Positions 20,412 to 29,432 of a DNA stretch of 60,434 nucleotides are shown here, piece after piece. Location: assembly GCA_013334565.1 (NCBI GenBank), contig JAAXXI010000009.1, forward strand, positions 1-60,434. The letters are read 5' to 3'. Under the pieces are notes generated by a model, which saw only the letters and a list, made by a program, of their open reading frames with translations, was not told the origin of the DNA and did not search any database. Numbering within the stretch: position 1 is the first letter of the stretch; each line of letters opens with the position of its first letter. This DNA is from Chlorobiaceae bacterium (GTDB lineage: Bacteria; Bacteroidota; Chlorobiia; Chlorobiales; Chlorobiaceae). Both the position numbers and the translations under genes were made by a program.

Positions 20412-21426
20412 GCACCCTCCGGACGAATTCGCCGTATGGAACGATATGCCGGACCGCTCCTGCTGACTGCAGTTCATGGGCGGCATCCTCGTAATCCTGC
20501 TTTTTCAGCTGACTGTCGAATTCTTTTTTCCCCGCGGGCAGCATCAGGTCGCGCATGCGATCGAGCATCCAAAGCTGATGGCTCCTGTTTGCCGGTATAT
20601 GCGCCTGCTGCATGGCACGGATAACGATCCCTGCCGCTTCCTCCGGGTGAAGGAAGGCGTACCGCCATCCTTCGAAGGAAGCCTCGATGAAATCCCTTGC
20701 AAGTTCCGGATCGCGGGCAACCGTCTGTTCCAGGGCATACAGGCCGTCTTCAGGAAACTTCAGCCCGTAATTTTCGAGGAACAGGACGTTCAGTTCTCCT
20801 GGATCGACTCCGGAATGGCGCAACACATCGTATTCGTTATACCACATCGCCGATGCGGCTTCGACCCCGCCCCTCAGGAAGAGGTTAACCGTGTAGGACT
20901 GCCTGACCTCATGCACGCGGACTCCGTATTTTCTGAAAAGCAGGCGCGGAAGCAGGGATAGCGTTCCGTCCCAGAGCCCGACTTTCCGTTCATTGAGGTC
21001 TTCTATTCTCTTGATCCCGGCTGATTTCCGGGAAACGATCATCATCGAAGAGCCCGGAATGATCTGGGCGAGGTTCACAAGCCGGGTCCCGGCAGAGCGT
21101 TCCTGAATTGCCGTTGCCAGCCAGAGTACGGCAAAATCGGCTTCGCCCTTGCGGAGAACGTCCTCGGATGCCCGCCCTGCAACTCCGGGAATGATCCGGA
21201 GGTCGATACCGTGTTTCCGGTAGATGCCCTTTTCGAGCGCGACATAATACCCGGCAAACTGCGCCTGCGGTTGCCAGAGCGTGACAAGTCCGGCTTTTTT
21301 CAGCGCAGGAGCGGCATGAAGTCGAAAAAAGGGAGATATCAAAAGAAAAACGAGGAAAAGCATGCATCCTCGAAAAGGATGGCTTGCAAAGGGACTTTTG
21401 TGTGTCGCCGTTGTTACAAGCTGCAT
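20398..21426 (-). CDS. NMT1/SsuA-like periplasmic substrate-binding protein
   Basis: About 342 residues from the ATG at 21426; an ATG at 21363 is a possible alternative, and the longer open frame upstream overlaps the hisB region and is rejected. A signal peptide (hydrophobic MLFLVFLLISPFF, then HAAPA) precedes an NMT1/THI5-like fold starting LVTLWQPQAQFAGYYVALE. Such proteins usually bind pyrimidine, sulfonate or nitrate-type ligands for ABC importers. No matching permease or ATPase follows; instead the gene overlaps the SpoIIE phosphatase by 14 bases. It may therefore present a ligand to that phosphatase's sensor (inference). Confidence 0.83.
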   Translation of the reverse strand: MQLVTTATHKSPFASHPFRGCMLFLVFLLISPFFRLHAAPALKKAGLVTLWQPQAQFAGYYVALEKGIYRKHGIDLRIIPGVAGRASEDVLRKGEADFAVLWLATAIQERSAGTRLVNLAQIIPGSSMMIVSRKSAGIKRIEDLNERKVGLWDGTLSLLPRLLFRKYGVRVHEVRQSYTVNLFLRGGVEAASAMWYNEYDVLRHSGVDPGELNVLFLENYGLKFPEDGLYALEQTVARDPELARDFIEASFEGWRYAFLHPEEAAGIVIRAMQQAHIPANRSHQLWMLDRMRDLMLPAGKKEFDSQLKKQDYEDAAHELQSAGAVRHIVPYGEFVRRVHEGQ

Positions 21427-21718
21427 ATTCCTCAGTATTGGGAGAGAAAAAAAACCGGCGAGTTTACTGGTCTGCCGGCACAACGTAATGCAAAACAACA
21501 GGAAACACTCTTCTGTAAATGATACGTAATTTAACAACATGTTGCCGTTTCCGGAAAAAGATTCCATTCCGGCGGCATCACTCTGCCGAACAGAAGACGG
21601 GAAAATGCATCGCATGGATCCGATGAGATGGCCCGCAAAGATGCCGCCATGCTCTTTTCCCTTATTTTTGTTACTTTTGAGAGACAGACAGGAAAACAAT
21701 TTGACTTCAGATCCGCCC

Positions 21719-22321
21719 ATGCCACAAGAAGCCCGGCGTACCGGCCGCACGGCAACGGTACAGAGGACCACGAAAGAAACCGACATCACCGTTACGGTGA
21801 ACCTCGACGGCACAGGAACAAGTTCGGTCGATTCCGGTGTCGTGTTTCTCGATCACATGCTTGCGAATTTCAGCCGCCATTCGGGCATAGACCTCATGCT
21901 TCAATGCACCGGCGATCTCGATGTCGATGACCACCACACGGTCGAGGACATCGCCATCGTATTCGGGGAGGCCATGCTTCAGGCAATCGGCGACAAAACA
22001 GGCTTACGCAGGTACGGGTGGGCGATCATCCCGATGGACGACGCCCTCGCACGCTGCGCGCTCGACCTCGGCGGCAGGAGCTACTGCGTTTTCGGGGCGG
22101 ATTTCCGCAGGCCCGTCATCAAAGGATTTTCGACCGAAATGGTGGAACATTTCTTCGTCTCCCTTTCGGGCAGCATGAAATCCAACATACACCTGAAAAT
22201 CCTCGAGGGCCAGAACACCCACCACAAAATCGAGGCTCTCTTCAAGGCGTTCGCCTATGCCATGAAGGACGCCATCGCCGTAAGCGGCAATGTGCTCCCT
22301 TCCACCAAGGGGAAGCTGTAA
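21719..22321 (+). CDS. hisB: Imidazoleglycerol-phosphate dehydratase
   Basis: A 200-residue HisB catalysing the sixth step of histidine synthesis. Metal-binding motifs are clear: [30 protein letters not shown], and a late [12 protein letters not shown]. The C-terminus STKGKL is the family signature. I start at ATG 21719 because the 60 codons upstream are unlike the family and the length then fits monofunctional HisB. No other his gene is in the window. It diverges from the binding-protein gene at 21426. Confidence 0.95.
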   Translation: MPQEARRTGRTATVQRTTKETDITVTVNLDGTGTSSVDSGVVFLDHMLANFSRHSGIDLMLQCTGDLDVDDHHTVEDIAIVFGEAMLQAIGDKTGLRRYGWAIIPMDDALARCALDLGGRSYCVFGADFRRPVIKGFSTEMVEHFFVSLSGSMKSNIHLKILEGQNTHHKIEALFKAFAYAMKDAIAVSGNVLPSTKGKL

Positions 22322-23090
22322 GAGTGGGGAGTGGGTACGGGGTACTGGGAAGTGGGGGCTTGGAAGTGCTGAGGACTGGAAAGTGGGATCTGGAAAGTGG
22401 GATCTGGAAAGTGGGGGCTTGGAAGTGCTGAGGACTGAGGACTGGGTACTGGGGACTGGGAAGTGGGATCTGGAAAGTGGGGAATGGGAGGTAGGATGTA
22501 AGAAAACAGGAGTGAGTGCTGAGGCGAATGATACTGTCAATTCCGGTTAGCGCCGGTTAGCTGCAATAGCTCCGATTTTGTCATTCTGAGCAAAGCGAAG
22601 AATCCATAACTTATTGATCAATAAAAGAATGAATGATTTGAGCCTTGTTGATACCGTATTTATGGCTGAGGACTGGGAAGTGCTGAGGACTGAGGACTCA
22701 GGACTGAGGGCTTGGAAGTGCTGAGGACTGAGGACTCAGGACTGAGGGCTTGGAAGTGCTGAGGACTGGGAAGTGGGATCTGGAAAGTGGGGAATGGGAG
22801 GTAGGATGTAAGAAAACAGGGGTGAGTGCTGAGGCGAATGAAACTGTCAATTCCGGTTAGCGCCGGTTAGCTGCAATAGCTCCGATTTTGTCATTCTGAG
22901 CAAAGCGAAGAATCCATAACTTATTGATCAGTAAAAGAATGGATGATTTGAGCCTTGTTGATACCGTATTATTGGCTGAGGACTGGGAAGTGCTGAGGAC
23001 TGAGGACTGAGCTGGAATGGGAAGTGGTGAATTAGGATAATGATCTTTGACCTTTTGGTCCCTGCAGTCCTTTATGTCCCTTTCTTAAGA
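22322..23090. repeat. Repeat-filled intergenic region with a 245-bp direct duplication
   Basis: A gene-free stretch. Two near-identical blocks, 22454-22698 and 22764-23008, are offset by exactly 310 bp and differ at only a few bases. Each holds a copy of the short dispersed repeat (TCATTCTGAGCAAAGCGAAG). Around and between them are G-rich degenerate tandem units such as CTGAGGACTGAGGACT, the complement of the heptamer array at 38003-38292. Open frames in this stretch are repeat-derived. Confidence 0.9.
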
Positions 23091-23118
23091 GAGGCCGCCT
23101 TTTTGATCAGGCGGCCTC
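23091..23118 (-). terminator. Intrinsic terminator of rny
   Basis: A 9-bp GC-rich stem, GAGGCCGCC/GGCGGCCTC, with a 10-base loop and T-rich flanks, begins nine bases after the rny stop. Confidence 0.85.
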
Positions 23119-23126
23119 TTCTTGTT

Positions 23127-24701
23127 TTATTTCGCGTAGGCGATGGACCGTTTTTCCCTGACGATGGAAACCTTGATCTGCCCCGGATACTGCACGTCGG
23201 ATTCGATTTTGCTGGCAATATCATGGGCAAGCATGTCGGCCTGGGAATCGCTGACGTTATCGCCTTCCACGATCACCCTTATCTCCCTTCCGGCCTGCAG
23301 TGCGTAAGTTTTCAGGACGCCGGGGAACCCTTTGGCGATCTCTTCGAGGCTCTCCAGGCGTTTCACGTTGCCATCGGCCGTGACGGCGCCCCTCGCTCCC
23401 GGACGTGAAAGCGAAATGACGTTCGCGGCTTCGACAAGGTCGGCAATCGGCGTCTCTTTCTCGGCCTCGCCGTGATGAGCGGCAATAGCGTTGAGCACAA
23501 CGGCCGATTCGTTGAATTTCTTCAGGTAGTTCATACCCGTGATGGCATGCGGCGTATCGCTTTCGGGCAGGACCAGGCCGATGTCGTGCAGAAGCCCTGC
23601 ACGTTTCGCGAGGCGCGAATCGAGCTTCACCTCCGCGGCCATCAGTCCCGAAAGCATGGCAACCTCGCGGCTGTGCTGCAGCAGGTTCTGGCCGTAGACC
23701 GTGTGGAATTTCATTCTGCCGATGAGGGCTACCAGCTCGGAAGGAATATCGTTGATCTGAAGCGATGAGATCACTTCCTCCCCTGCGCTCATGATGACAT
23801 CGTCGATCTCCTTCTTCGCGTCTTCGAAGGCTTTTTCAATGGCTACGGGATGGATGATGCCGTCGACAAGAAGCTTCTGGAGGGTGAGCTTGGCAAGTTC
23901 GCGGCGCATCGGATCGAAACAGGAGAGGATCACGACCTCGGGAGTGTCATCAACGATGATATCGACTCCGGTGGCATTCTCGAATGCCTTGATGTTCCTT
24001 CCCTCACGGCCGATAATCCTGCCTTTCAGCTCGTCGCTCTGGATGTGGACCACGGAAAGCGCGTTTTCGGTAGTCTGTTCGAACGAAATCCTCTGAATGG
24101 CGGTCAGGAGGGTTTTCTCTGCAAGCCTGCTCGCCTTCTGCTCGGCTTCCTCGTGGATGCGGTGGATCGTTTCGGTAGCTTCCTCGCGGGCTTTCGACAC
24201 CATATTGTCAATGAGCATTTTCCTTGCCTCCTCCGCCTGGAGGTTACCGATGCTTTCCAGTCGCTGGTTCTGTTCGAGGATGATCCGCTCAAGCTCCGCG
24301 GCACGGACCGTGACAAGTTCCATGGTCTGCTCGATCTCCTTGCGCTGGTCCTGGAGTTTCCGTTCGAGATCCCGGTTATCCTGGCTCTGTTTCTTGAGCT
24401 GACCTTCGCGCTGCTGGATCTGTTTCTGGAGCTGGTTGAACTTATTGTTCTTGATCACGACTTCCTGTTCGAATTCGCGTCGCTTCTTTTTCCATTCCTG
24501 GTTCACTTCACTGACCTTGAGCTCCTTGTAATCGTTCGCTTCCTTCTGCGCTTCCTGAACGATCTGCACGGCTCGTTCCTCGGCTTCGAGGACCTTGGTT
24601 GTACCGATACGTTCAAGGAAAAAACGGCCCAGGAAAAAACCTGCGGCAAAAAAGATCAGGGAAGCGGAAACGATCAGAAACAGGTTTATAACGATGTTCA
24701 T
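23127..24701 (-). CDS. rny: Ribonuclease Y
   Basis: 524 residues from ATG 24701, which has GGAGG ten bases upstream; an earlier in-frame ATG contains that site and is rejected. Layout: an N-terminal membrane helix, a long charged coiled coil to about residue 205, a KH domain with RIIGREGRN (about 230-240), then an HD phosphodiesterase domain with H343 and the H372-D373 pair in GLLHDIG, followed by HAITGMNYL and AAHHGE. It is the membrane-anchored endoribonuclease that starts mRNA decay in many bacteria. A hairpin (CCCCTTACGGGG) lies just upstream of the start. Confidence 0.97.
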   Translation of the reverse strand: MNIVINLFLIVSASLIFFAAGFFLGRFFLERIGTTKVLEAEERAVQIVQEAQKEANDYKELKVSEVNQEWKKKRREFEQEVVIKNNKFNQLQKQIQQREGQLKKQSQDNRDLERKLQDQRKEIEQTMELVTVRAAELERIILEQNQRLESIGNLQAEEARKMLIDNMVSKAREEATETIHRIHEEAEQKASRLAEKTLLTAIQRISFEQTTENALSVVHIQSDELKGRIIGREGRNIKAFENATGVDIIVDDTPEVVILSCFDPMRRELAKLTLQKLLVDGIIHPVAIEKAFEDAKKEIDDVIMSAGEEVISSLQINDIPSELVALIGRMKFHTVYGQNLLQHSREVAMLSGLMAAEVKLDSRLAKRAGLLHDIGLVLPESDTPHAITGMNYLKKFNESAVVLNAIAAHHGEAEKETPIADLVEAANVISLSRPGARGAVTADGNVKRLESLEEIAKGFPGVLKTYALQAGREIRVIVEGDNVSDSQADMLAHDIASKIESDVQYPGQIKVSIVREKRSIAYAK

Positions 24702-24758
24702 CAGTAAACGTACCTCCATTTTTGTACCCCCCGTAAGGGGAAAGCACCCGATTTAACA

Positions 24759-24992
24759 AAAAAAAATCCGCACCATGGCGAGGTGTGTAAGATTCAAGAA
24801 CCCGTTTGACACGGTGGGCGCCTCCTTCAGGTTTTTTGCTTCCAATGGGACCATGTCGCCACAATCCATGGATTCCGATGCGCGAAGCAGGAGAAATCCA
24901 TCAAGGCCTGCAATCAAAATGAAGAGTTTGGGCTCCCTTTACTAAAGTGTTAGTTCTTTTACTTACAAAACACCCCGATCAACTGGTGCGGA
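24759..24992 (-). ncRNA. ssrS: Probable 6S RNA (ssrS)
   Basis: A non-coding stretch of about 230 nt between zapA and rny folds by hand into one long rod. The closing helix pairs TCCGCACCA with TGGTGCGGA, then GGGGTGT with ACACCTC and GTAAG with CTTAC. A central open region follows, whose 3' side can form a small hairpin (CCGT-GTCAA-ACGG). Beyond it is an upper stem (GGGAGC/GCGCCC, then CTC/GAG and TTCA/TGAA). A run of nine T follows the closing helix. Rod shape, central bubble, own terminator and location right after zapA are all typical of 6S RNA, which binds RNA polymerase holoenzyme. It was identified by hand folding only. Confidence 0.68.
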
Positions 24993-25018
24993 AATTTCTT
25001 CTGATTCAATGTAACTGT

Positions 25019-25282
25019 TTATTGAAGATTTTGCCCAATTAATTTGTTCAGCCGGGCAATTTTCTGTTGCAACGACATCATTTCCTCTTCAAGTTCGATC
25101 TTTTTTTCGGCAAACGATATTGCCGCAAGGACCGCAAGCCTTACCGGCTCGAAAGTCGGCGCCTTGTCGTTGAATATCCTCATGACACCGTCAACTTCAC
25201 GTGCAGCTTTTTCAGTGACTTCACGCCTCTCGACCCTCAAAGGGTAATTGTCGCCATAAACATTTACCTCGATCTTTTCCAT
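25019..25282 (-). CDS. zapA: Cell division protein ZapA
   Basis: An 87-residue ZapA, which crosslinks FtsZ filaments at the division ring. The N-terminal globular part (VNVYGDNYPLRVERREVTE, then AAREVDGVM) is followed by a helical coiled coil to the end. The length is normal. It is preceded ten bases upstream by another coiled-coil gene and followed by the probable 6S RNA, a pairing seen in many bacteria. Confidence 0.9.
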   Translation of the reverse strand: MEKIEVNVYGDNYPLRVERREVTEKAAREVDGVMRIFNDKAPTFEPVRLAVLAAISFAEKKIELEEEMMSLQQKIARLNKLIGQNLQ

Positions 25283-25291
25283 GCTCTCACT

Positions 25292-25594
25292 CTACAATGC
25301 CTGATTGTTCCTGAACTCCATCTCTATCTTCTGCAGGATCATGACCAGTTTCTGCTTGACCTGCATCTTCTCGGCATAGGGAACGCTTCCCGCCAGTGCT
25401 TCCGGTTCCGGCACCGTCGTGCCGAGAGAGCCGGGCAATTTGCACGACCTGAGAACATTCTGCAGGCTGGCAAGTTCGGACCGCAACAGTTCATTCTCTT
25501 TGCGGCACTCCTGCAGCTTTTCAATAAGGCCGCCGACATTCGCCTCGAGATGGGACATGTCGGCCCTGACGTGTTGAGCATCGGAATCCCGCAT
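25292..25594 (-). CDS. Small coiled-coil protein, ZapB-like by context
   Basis: 100 residues. A heptad-rich helix runs over about residues 14-50 (IEKLQECRKENELLRSELAS) and a second helix covers the C-terminus. No family is certain. Its place between pheT and zapA, with ten-base spacing to zapA, and its coiled-coil form suggest a division-associated protein like ZapB. An internal ATG at 25558 is an alternative start. Confidence 0.7.
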   Translation of the reverse strand: MRDSDAQHVRADMSHLEANVGGLIEKLQECRKENELLRSELASLQNVLRSCKLPGSLGTTVPEPEALAGSVPYAEKMQVKQKLVMILQKIEMEFRNNQAL

Positions 25595-25607
25595 GGAACA
25601 AGGAGTA

Positions 25608-28019
25608 TCAGACTTGTCGAATTACCGCACCAAGCTTACTCGCGGCATTGCTGCCGACTTTTGAAAGAATATCGCCGATCCGCTCATCCTGAAGGGTGCC
25701 GTTATGATCGGCGATCTCCAGGGAAAGCGCTACGCTGCGCTCTCCTCCCTCCTGGTCCTTGCGTTCGAAAAGATCGAAGACAGTGACGTCCCTGATAAGC
25801 GAATCGCTCGAACGGACAAGTTCCACGAGCGACTGGACGGTAACGTCCCGGGGCAGAACAAGCGATAAATCCCTCTGAACGACAGGGAATCTGGACGGGG
25901 GTTCATAAGTCACGGATGAGGTGAAACAGCGTTCAAGGACTGATGCTTCGAGTTCCGCAATGAAAACTTCCTGTCCGATATCAAATGCCCTCAGAAGGTC
26001 CGCATCTATCTGCCGTACGGTTCCAAGCCTGTACGAGCAGTTTTTCCCCGATTCGGTCATCCCCAGGGCAATACCTGCAGTTTGTGCATTATAAATATTA
26101 ACCGTTGATTTATCAAGCAAATTCAGTTTCTCCAGAAGCATCTCGACAGCACCCATAACATCGTAAAAATCAACCTTTTCCGGTGAGTGGCTCCAGCTTC
26201 TCGGATAACGGCTGCCGGTCATGGCGAGAACCAGGTGCTCCTTCTCGCTGAATGCATCGAGAGCGGTCCCGGAATGCTTTTCCTCCCCGGAATGCGTCTG
26301 GAAACCGTGCGCAAGTTCGAAAAACCGCATATCCCTGTTGCCATGCCTGATATTATTGGCAATGACCTTCAGGACACCCGGAACCAGGCCCGGCCTGAGC
26401 ACTTCGAGGCCTTCGCTGATCGGGTTGAGGACGCCGACCAGGCGGTCACTGAACAATCCGGCCTCTTCGCGTCTGATGAGCGGGTTGGTCAGCACTTCCC
26501 TGAAGTTGAGCCCGACCATGACGGAGCGGAGGAAATCCGGGAAGAATTCCGGCGAGGTCCTCGATTGCGGATAGCTTGCCGATAGCTGCCCGGACGGCAT
26601 GATGTTGTCGTAACCGTACAGACGCGCGACCTCCTCGACAAGGTCTGCCTCCTGGAACACATCGACCCTGTAGGATGGGATATTGAAGGTGACGGCACTT
26701 TCATCCGATGACTTGACAGAAATTCCGATACGGCCGAGCATGGCGACCATGGCATCGGTTTCGATGGAAGTCCCCAGCAACTCGTTCACCCTTGCCGGGT
26801 CCAGGGCAACCGTGCGCTGCCCTTCCGGTTCGCTGCCCCACTCCCGCGCATCGGAAACCCGGCCTCCGGCAAGATCGAGAATGAGCGCGACGGCGCATTC
26901 GGCAGCCCGCTTCACATTGTTTGGATCAACCCCGCGTTCGAACCGGTAGGAAGAGTCGGATGAAATACCCGCCTTCCTTGCGGACTTGCGGATCCTCGAT
27001 GGTGAAAAATAGGCCGCCTCGAGGAGAATGTCTGTGGTGGTGTCACTCACTGCGGAATAAAGGCCTCCCATCACTCCGGCAAGGGCTGCCGGTTTTTCGG
27101 CATCGCAGATGACCGGCATGCCCGGTTCGACAGGGCATATCTCCTGGTTGAGCGCAACGAATTCAGCTCGCATGTCGCTGCGCACGACGATACGCTCACC
27201 GGAAAGTTTGCCGAGATCGAAGGCGTGCAGCGGCTGGCCGAGCGCGTGGAGGATATAATTGGTGATGTCGACGATGTTGTTTTTCGGCCTCAGCCCGATG
27301 CTCTCGAGTTTCCGGCAGAGCCAGGAGGGCGAAGGAGCGACGGTGATCCCTTTTATGACCACTGCTGCATAATAGGGGCATGCTTCGGGGTCCTGCACAT
27401 CGACCAGGGGGCCTGTACGGGAAAACGCGACCTCCCGTCGTTCGGGCATGCTGATCGCTTCCCCTACGGCAAGCTCCCTGGCAACACCGAGGTGCGAAAG
27501 GACGTCGGGCCTGTTCGGGGTAACGGCGATATCAAGTACGGTGCCACCTTCGAGATAGGTTGCCAAAGGTTCTCCGATCGTGCAGGATGCATCGAGTTCC
27601 ATGACCCCGGAGTGGTCGTCGGAGAGGCCGAGCTCGTCGGCCGCGCAGATCATGCCGAAAGAACGCTCACCGCGGATTTTCGATGCCTTGATGACATAGG
27701 TGCCGCCGCCGGGAATGGAGAGTTTCGCATTGACCAGTGCCACGGGCACCAGCATGCCCTCTTTCACGTTCGGGGCACCGCAGACGACCTGAAGACGTTC
27801 TTCCTTTCCCACATCGACGCTGCAGATGGTCAGGCGCTCGGCATTGGGATGAGGAAAAACATCCTCTATCCTGCCGACTACGACAAGCTCGTCTGGCAGC
27901 GGCTGTTCGATGACATCCTCCACTTCGAGGCCGAGATCGGTCAGTTTTTCAACGAGGGTGGGCGTGTCTGAAGAAAGTGAAGGAATGAAGTCTTTCAGCC
28001 AGCTGACGGATATTTTCAT
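25608..28019 (-). CDS. pheT: Phenylalanine--tRNA ligase beta subunit
   Basis: An 803-residue beta chain of the alpha2-beta2 synthetase. It has the N-terminal MKISVSWLKDF, an EMAP-type tRNA-binding domain (about 40-150, VVGRIEDVFPHPNAERL and VVCGAPN), B3/B4 editing, B5, the catalytic-like core, and a C-terminal anticodon-binding FDX-ACB domain ending in GAVIRQV. The length is normal. pheS is not in the window. It lies downstream of a tRNA cluster whose terminator separates the transcripts, and leads the zapA group. Confidence 0.97.
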   Translation of the reverse strand: MKISVSWLKDFIPSLSSDTPTLVEKLTDLGLEVEDVIEQPLPDELVVVGRIEDVFPHPNAERLTICSVDVGKEERLQVVCGAPNVKEGMLVPVALVNAKLSIPGGGTYVIKASKIRGERSFGMICAADELGLSDDHSGVMELDASCTIGEPLATYLEGGTVLDIAVTPNRPDVLSHLGVARELAVGEAISMPERREVAFSRTGPLVDVQDPEACPYYAAVVIKGITVAPSPSWLCRKLESIGLRPKNNIVDITNYILHALGQPLHAFDLGKLSGERIVVRSDMRAEFVALNQEICPVEPGMPVICDAEKPAALAGVMGGLYSAVSDTTTDILLEAAYFSPSRIRKSARKAGISSDSSYRFERGVDPNNVKRAAECAVALILDLAGGRVSDAREWGSEPEGQRTVALDPARVNELLGTSIETDAMVAMLGRIGISVKSSDESAVTFNIPSYRVDVFQEADLVEEVARLYGYDNIMPSGQLSASYPQSRTSPEFFPDFLRSVMVGLNFREVLTNPLIRREEAGLFSDRLVGVLNPISEGLEVLRPGLVPGVLKVIANNIRHGNRDMRFFELAHGFQTHSGEEKHSGTALDAFSEKEHLVLAMTGSRYPRSWSHSPEKVDFYDVMGAVEMLLEKLNLLDKSTVNIYNAQTAGIALGMTESGKNCSYRLGTVRQIDADLLRAFDIGQEVFIAELEASVLERCFTSSVTYEPPSRFPVVQRDLSLVLPRDVTVQSLVELVRSSDSLIRDVTVFDLFERKDQEGGERSVALSLEIADHNGTLQDERIGDILSKVGSNAASKLGAVIRQV

Positions 28020-28051
28020 AGGAATGGGAAATCTGCATTCTTGAAATAAAA

Positions 28052-28082
28052 AAAGCCCCGTACCGGTATCGGACAGGGCTTT
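28052..28082 (-). terminator. Intrinsic terminator after the tRNA cluster
   Basis: AAAGCCC/GGGCTTT stem with an inner GTAC-type extension, followed on the - strand by a run of T. It lies between the tRNA cluster and pheT. Confidence 0.75.
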
Positions 28083-28184
28083 AACGGCTTTTCAGCGCAG
28101 TCATGCCGGAATATGCGGGCTGCCTGAATGAGAGTCATGTCCGGGCAAATAGAGAGCCTTACCGGATTGTGAAGAGAAAGAGAG

Positions 28185-28256
28185 TGACCCCAACGGGATT
28201 CGAACCCGTGCCGCCACCTTGAAAGGGTGGTGACCTAACCGCTAGTCGATGGGGCC
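28185..28256 (-). tRNA. tRNA-Glu (TTC)
   Basis: Cloverleaf with acceptor GGCCCCA/TGGGGTC (one G-U pair), anticodon stem CCACC/GGTGG and loop CTTTCAA giving TTC. No CCA is encoded. It is the last of four tRNAs in a leftward cluster. Confidence 0.95.
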
Positions 28257-28266
28257 AATTTTCGAG

Positions 28267-28341
28267 GGTGAATGAGGGGACTCGAACCCCCGACCTCCAG
28301 GGCCACAACCTGGCGCTCTAACCAACTGAGCTACAATCACC
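28267..28341 (-). tRNA. tRNA-His (GTG)
   Basis: Cloverleaf with the extra 5' G typical of tRNA-His opposite a C discriminator, anticodon stem CCAGG/CCTGG and loop TTGTGGC giving GTG. The acceptor stem has one T-T mismatch as read here. No CCA is encoded. Confidence 0.95.
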
Positions 28342-28366
28342 ATAAAAAACATAAAACCTGGCCTTG

Positions 28367-28439
<73 letters not shown>

Positions 28440-28462
28440 AGCTTTCGTCGCATAGCTACCTG

Positions 28463-28535
28463 TCGGGGCGCCGAGACTCGAACTCGGGACCTCCTGCTCC
28501 CAAAGCAGGCACGCTACCAACTGCGCCACGCCCCG
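28463..28535 (-). tRNA. tRNA-Pro (TGG)
   Basis: 73-nt cloverleaf with acceptor CGGGGCG/CGCCCCG, anticodon stem CCTGC/GCAGG and loop TTTGGGA giving TGG. It is the promoter-proximal tRNA of the cluster. No CCA is encoded. Confidence 0.95.
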
Positions 28536-28636
28536 TTCCTTATCGGAAGGCTCCTAATATACCACAAGAACGGTAATTACAAAAAAAAAATCTTTCACTG
28601 CAGAAACTTCGCCAGGGACCGGTACCTGAAAAACCA

Positions 28637-29041
28637 TCACCGGCCTATCCGGAAATAGTCCGAAATGACCCTCCGGAGATTTTCATGAACAACCATATCG
28701 AGCGCTTCCTCGGGAGAAACCAGGACCCTGCGGCGGTCGTGCATTTCTTCCCATTCCTCAAGCATCGTCTCGATGAACAGCGGATAGAGCCTGACCGAAA
28801 AAAGCTTCCCGAATTTACGGTAACGGTATTTTCCGGCGATTTCGTGATGCACCCGGCCGATCAGCCCGGCCTCCTCGAGTGCCTCCTTGGCGGCAGACTC
28901 GGCAGGAGAAAGGCCTTTTTCGATATATCCTTTCGGAATGATCCAGTTTTCGGACCTCCGCGAGGTAATGAGCACCAGCCTTTCGCCTATCATGGGAAGG
29001 ACACCGGACTGCTTCATGACCTCTTTCGTTCTTCCTGCCAT
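28637..29041 (-). CDS. Nudix hydrolase
   Basis: A 134-residue Nudix protein of the diphosphoinositol-polyphosphate phosphohydrolase-like group. The Nudix box spans about residues 38-60 (GYIEKG, then KEALEEAGL), with E53, E56 and E57 present; the usual Arg before the first Glu is Lys and the Glu after the second Gly is Leu. The substrate cannot be told from sequence; candidates are nucleoside diphosphate derivatives or diadenosine polyphosphates. It stands alone. Confidence 0.88.
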   Translation of the reverse strand: MAGRTKEVMKQSGVLPMIGERLVLITSRRSENWIIPKGYIEKGLSPAESAAKEALEEAGLIGRVHHEIAGKYRYRKFGKLFSVRLYPLFIETMLEEWEEMHDRRRVLVSPEEALDMVVHENLRRVISDYFRIGR

Positions 29042-29091
29042 ATCGTTTTACTGATCAAATAATACCGTTGATGCGGGCCTGGCAGGATTTC

Positions 29092-29263
29092 AGGGCACCT
29101 CTAATTTATTGTCTTGAGAAGCACGAGTGCCAGGCGGACGAAGTCCCGATGTTATCGGGATAAACTTTAAACCCGGAGTCCCGACAAGTCGGGATGAGGA
29201 TTTCGATCCCGATTCATCGGGACCAACCCGAGCAAAAGGGGTTCGGAAAAATAAATGTGCCCT
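29092..29263. mobile_element. MITE-like element, copy 1
   Basis: A 172-bp non-coding block, nearly identical inside to 46093-46268. Ends are imperfect inverted repeats starting AGGGCACCT on the left and ending ATAAATGTGCCCT on the right. Inside are several short dyads of the TCCCGA/TCGGGA type. Both copies are flanked by TTC on each side. There is no coding capacity, so it would need a transposase elsewhere. Confidence 0.7.
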
Positions 29264-29432
29264 TCTGCCTTGTACGCCAAATATCATTGCTTGGCAGGTA
29301 AAAAACAACTCTTTTTCCTCCATTTTCAATTTACCCGCCGGAACAAAGAGAGTTGTTCGGAATTACGCGTTTATTTTGTAACATGATTTTTTCAGAGTGA
29401 AATCCCCGACCGTTCATAAAGAAAAACAAGCC

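Noticed and set aside
29090..29329. A 79-codon frame before the nucleotidyltransferase
   Set aside because: It is a translation of the MITE-like element and recurs with the second copy.
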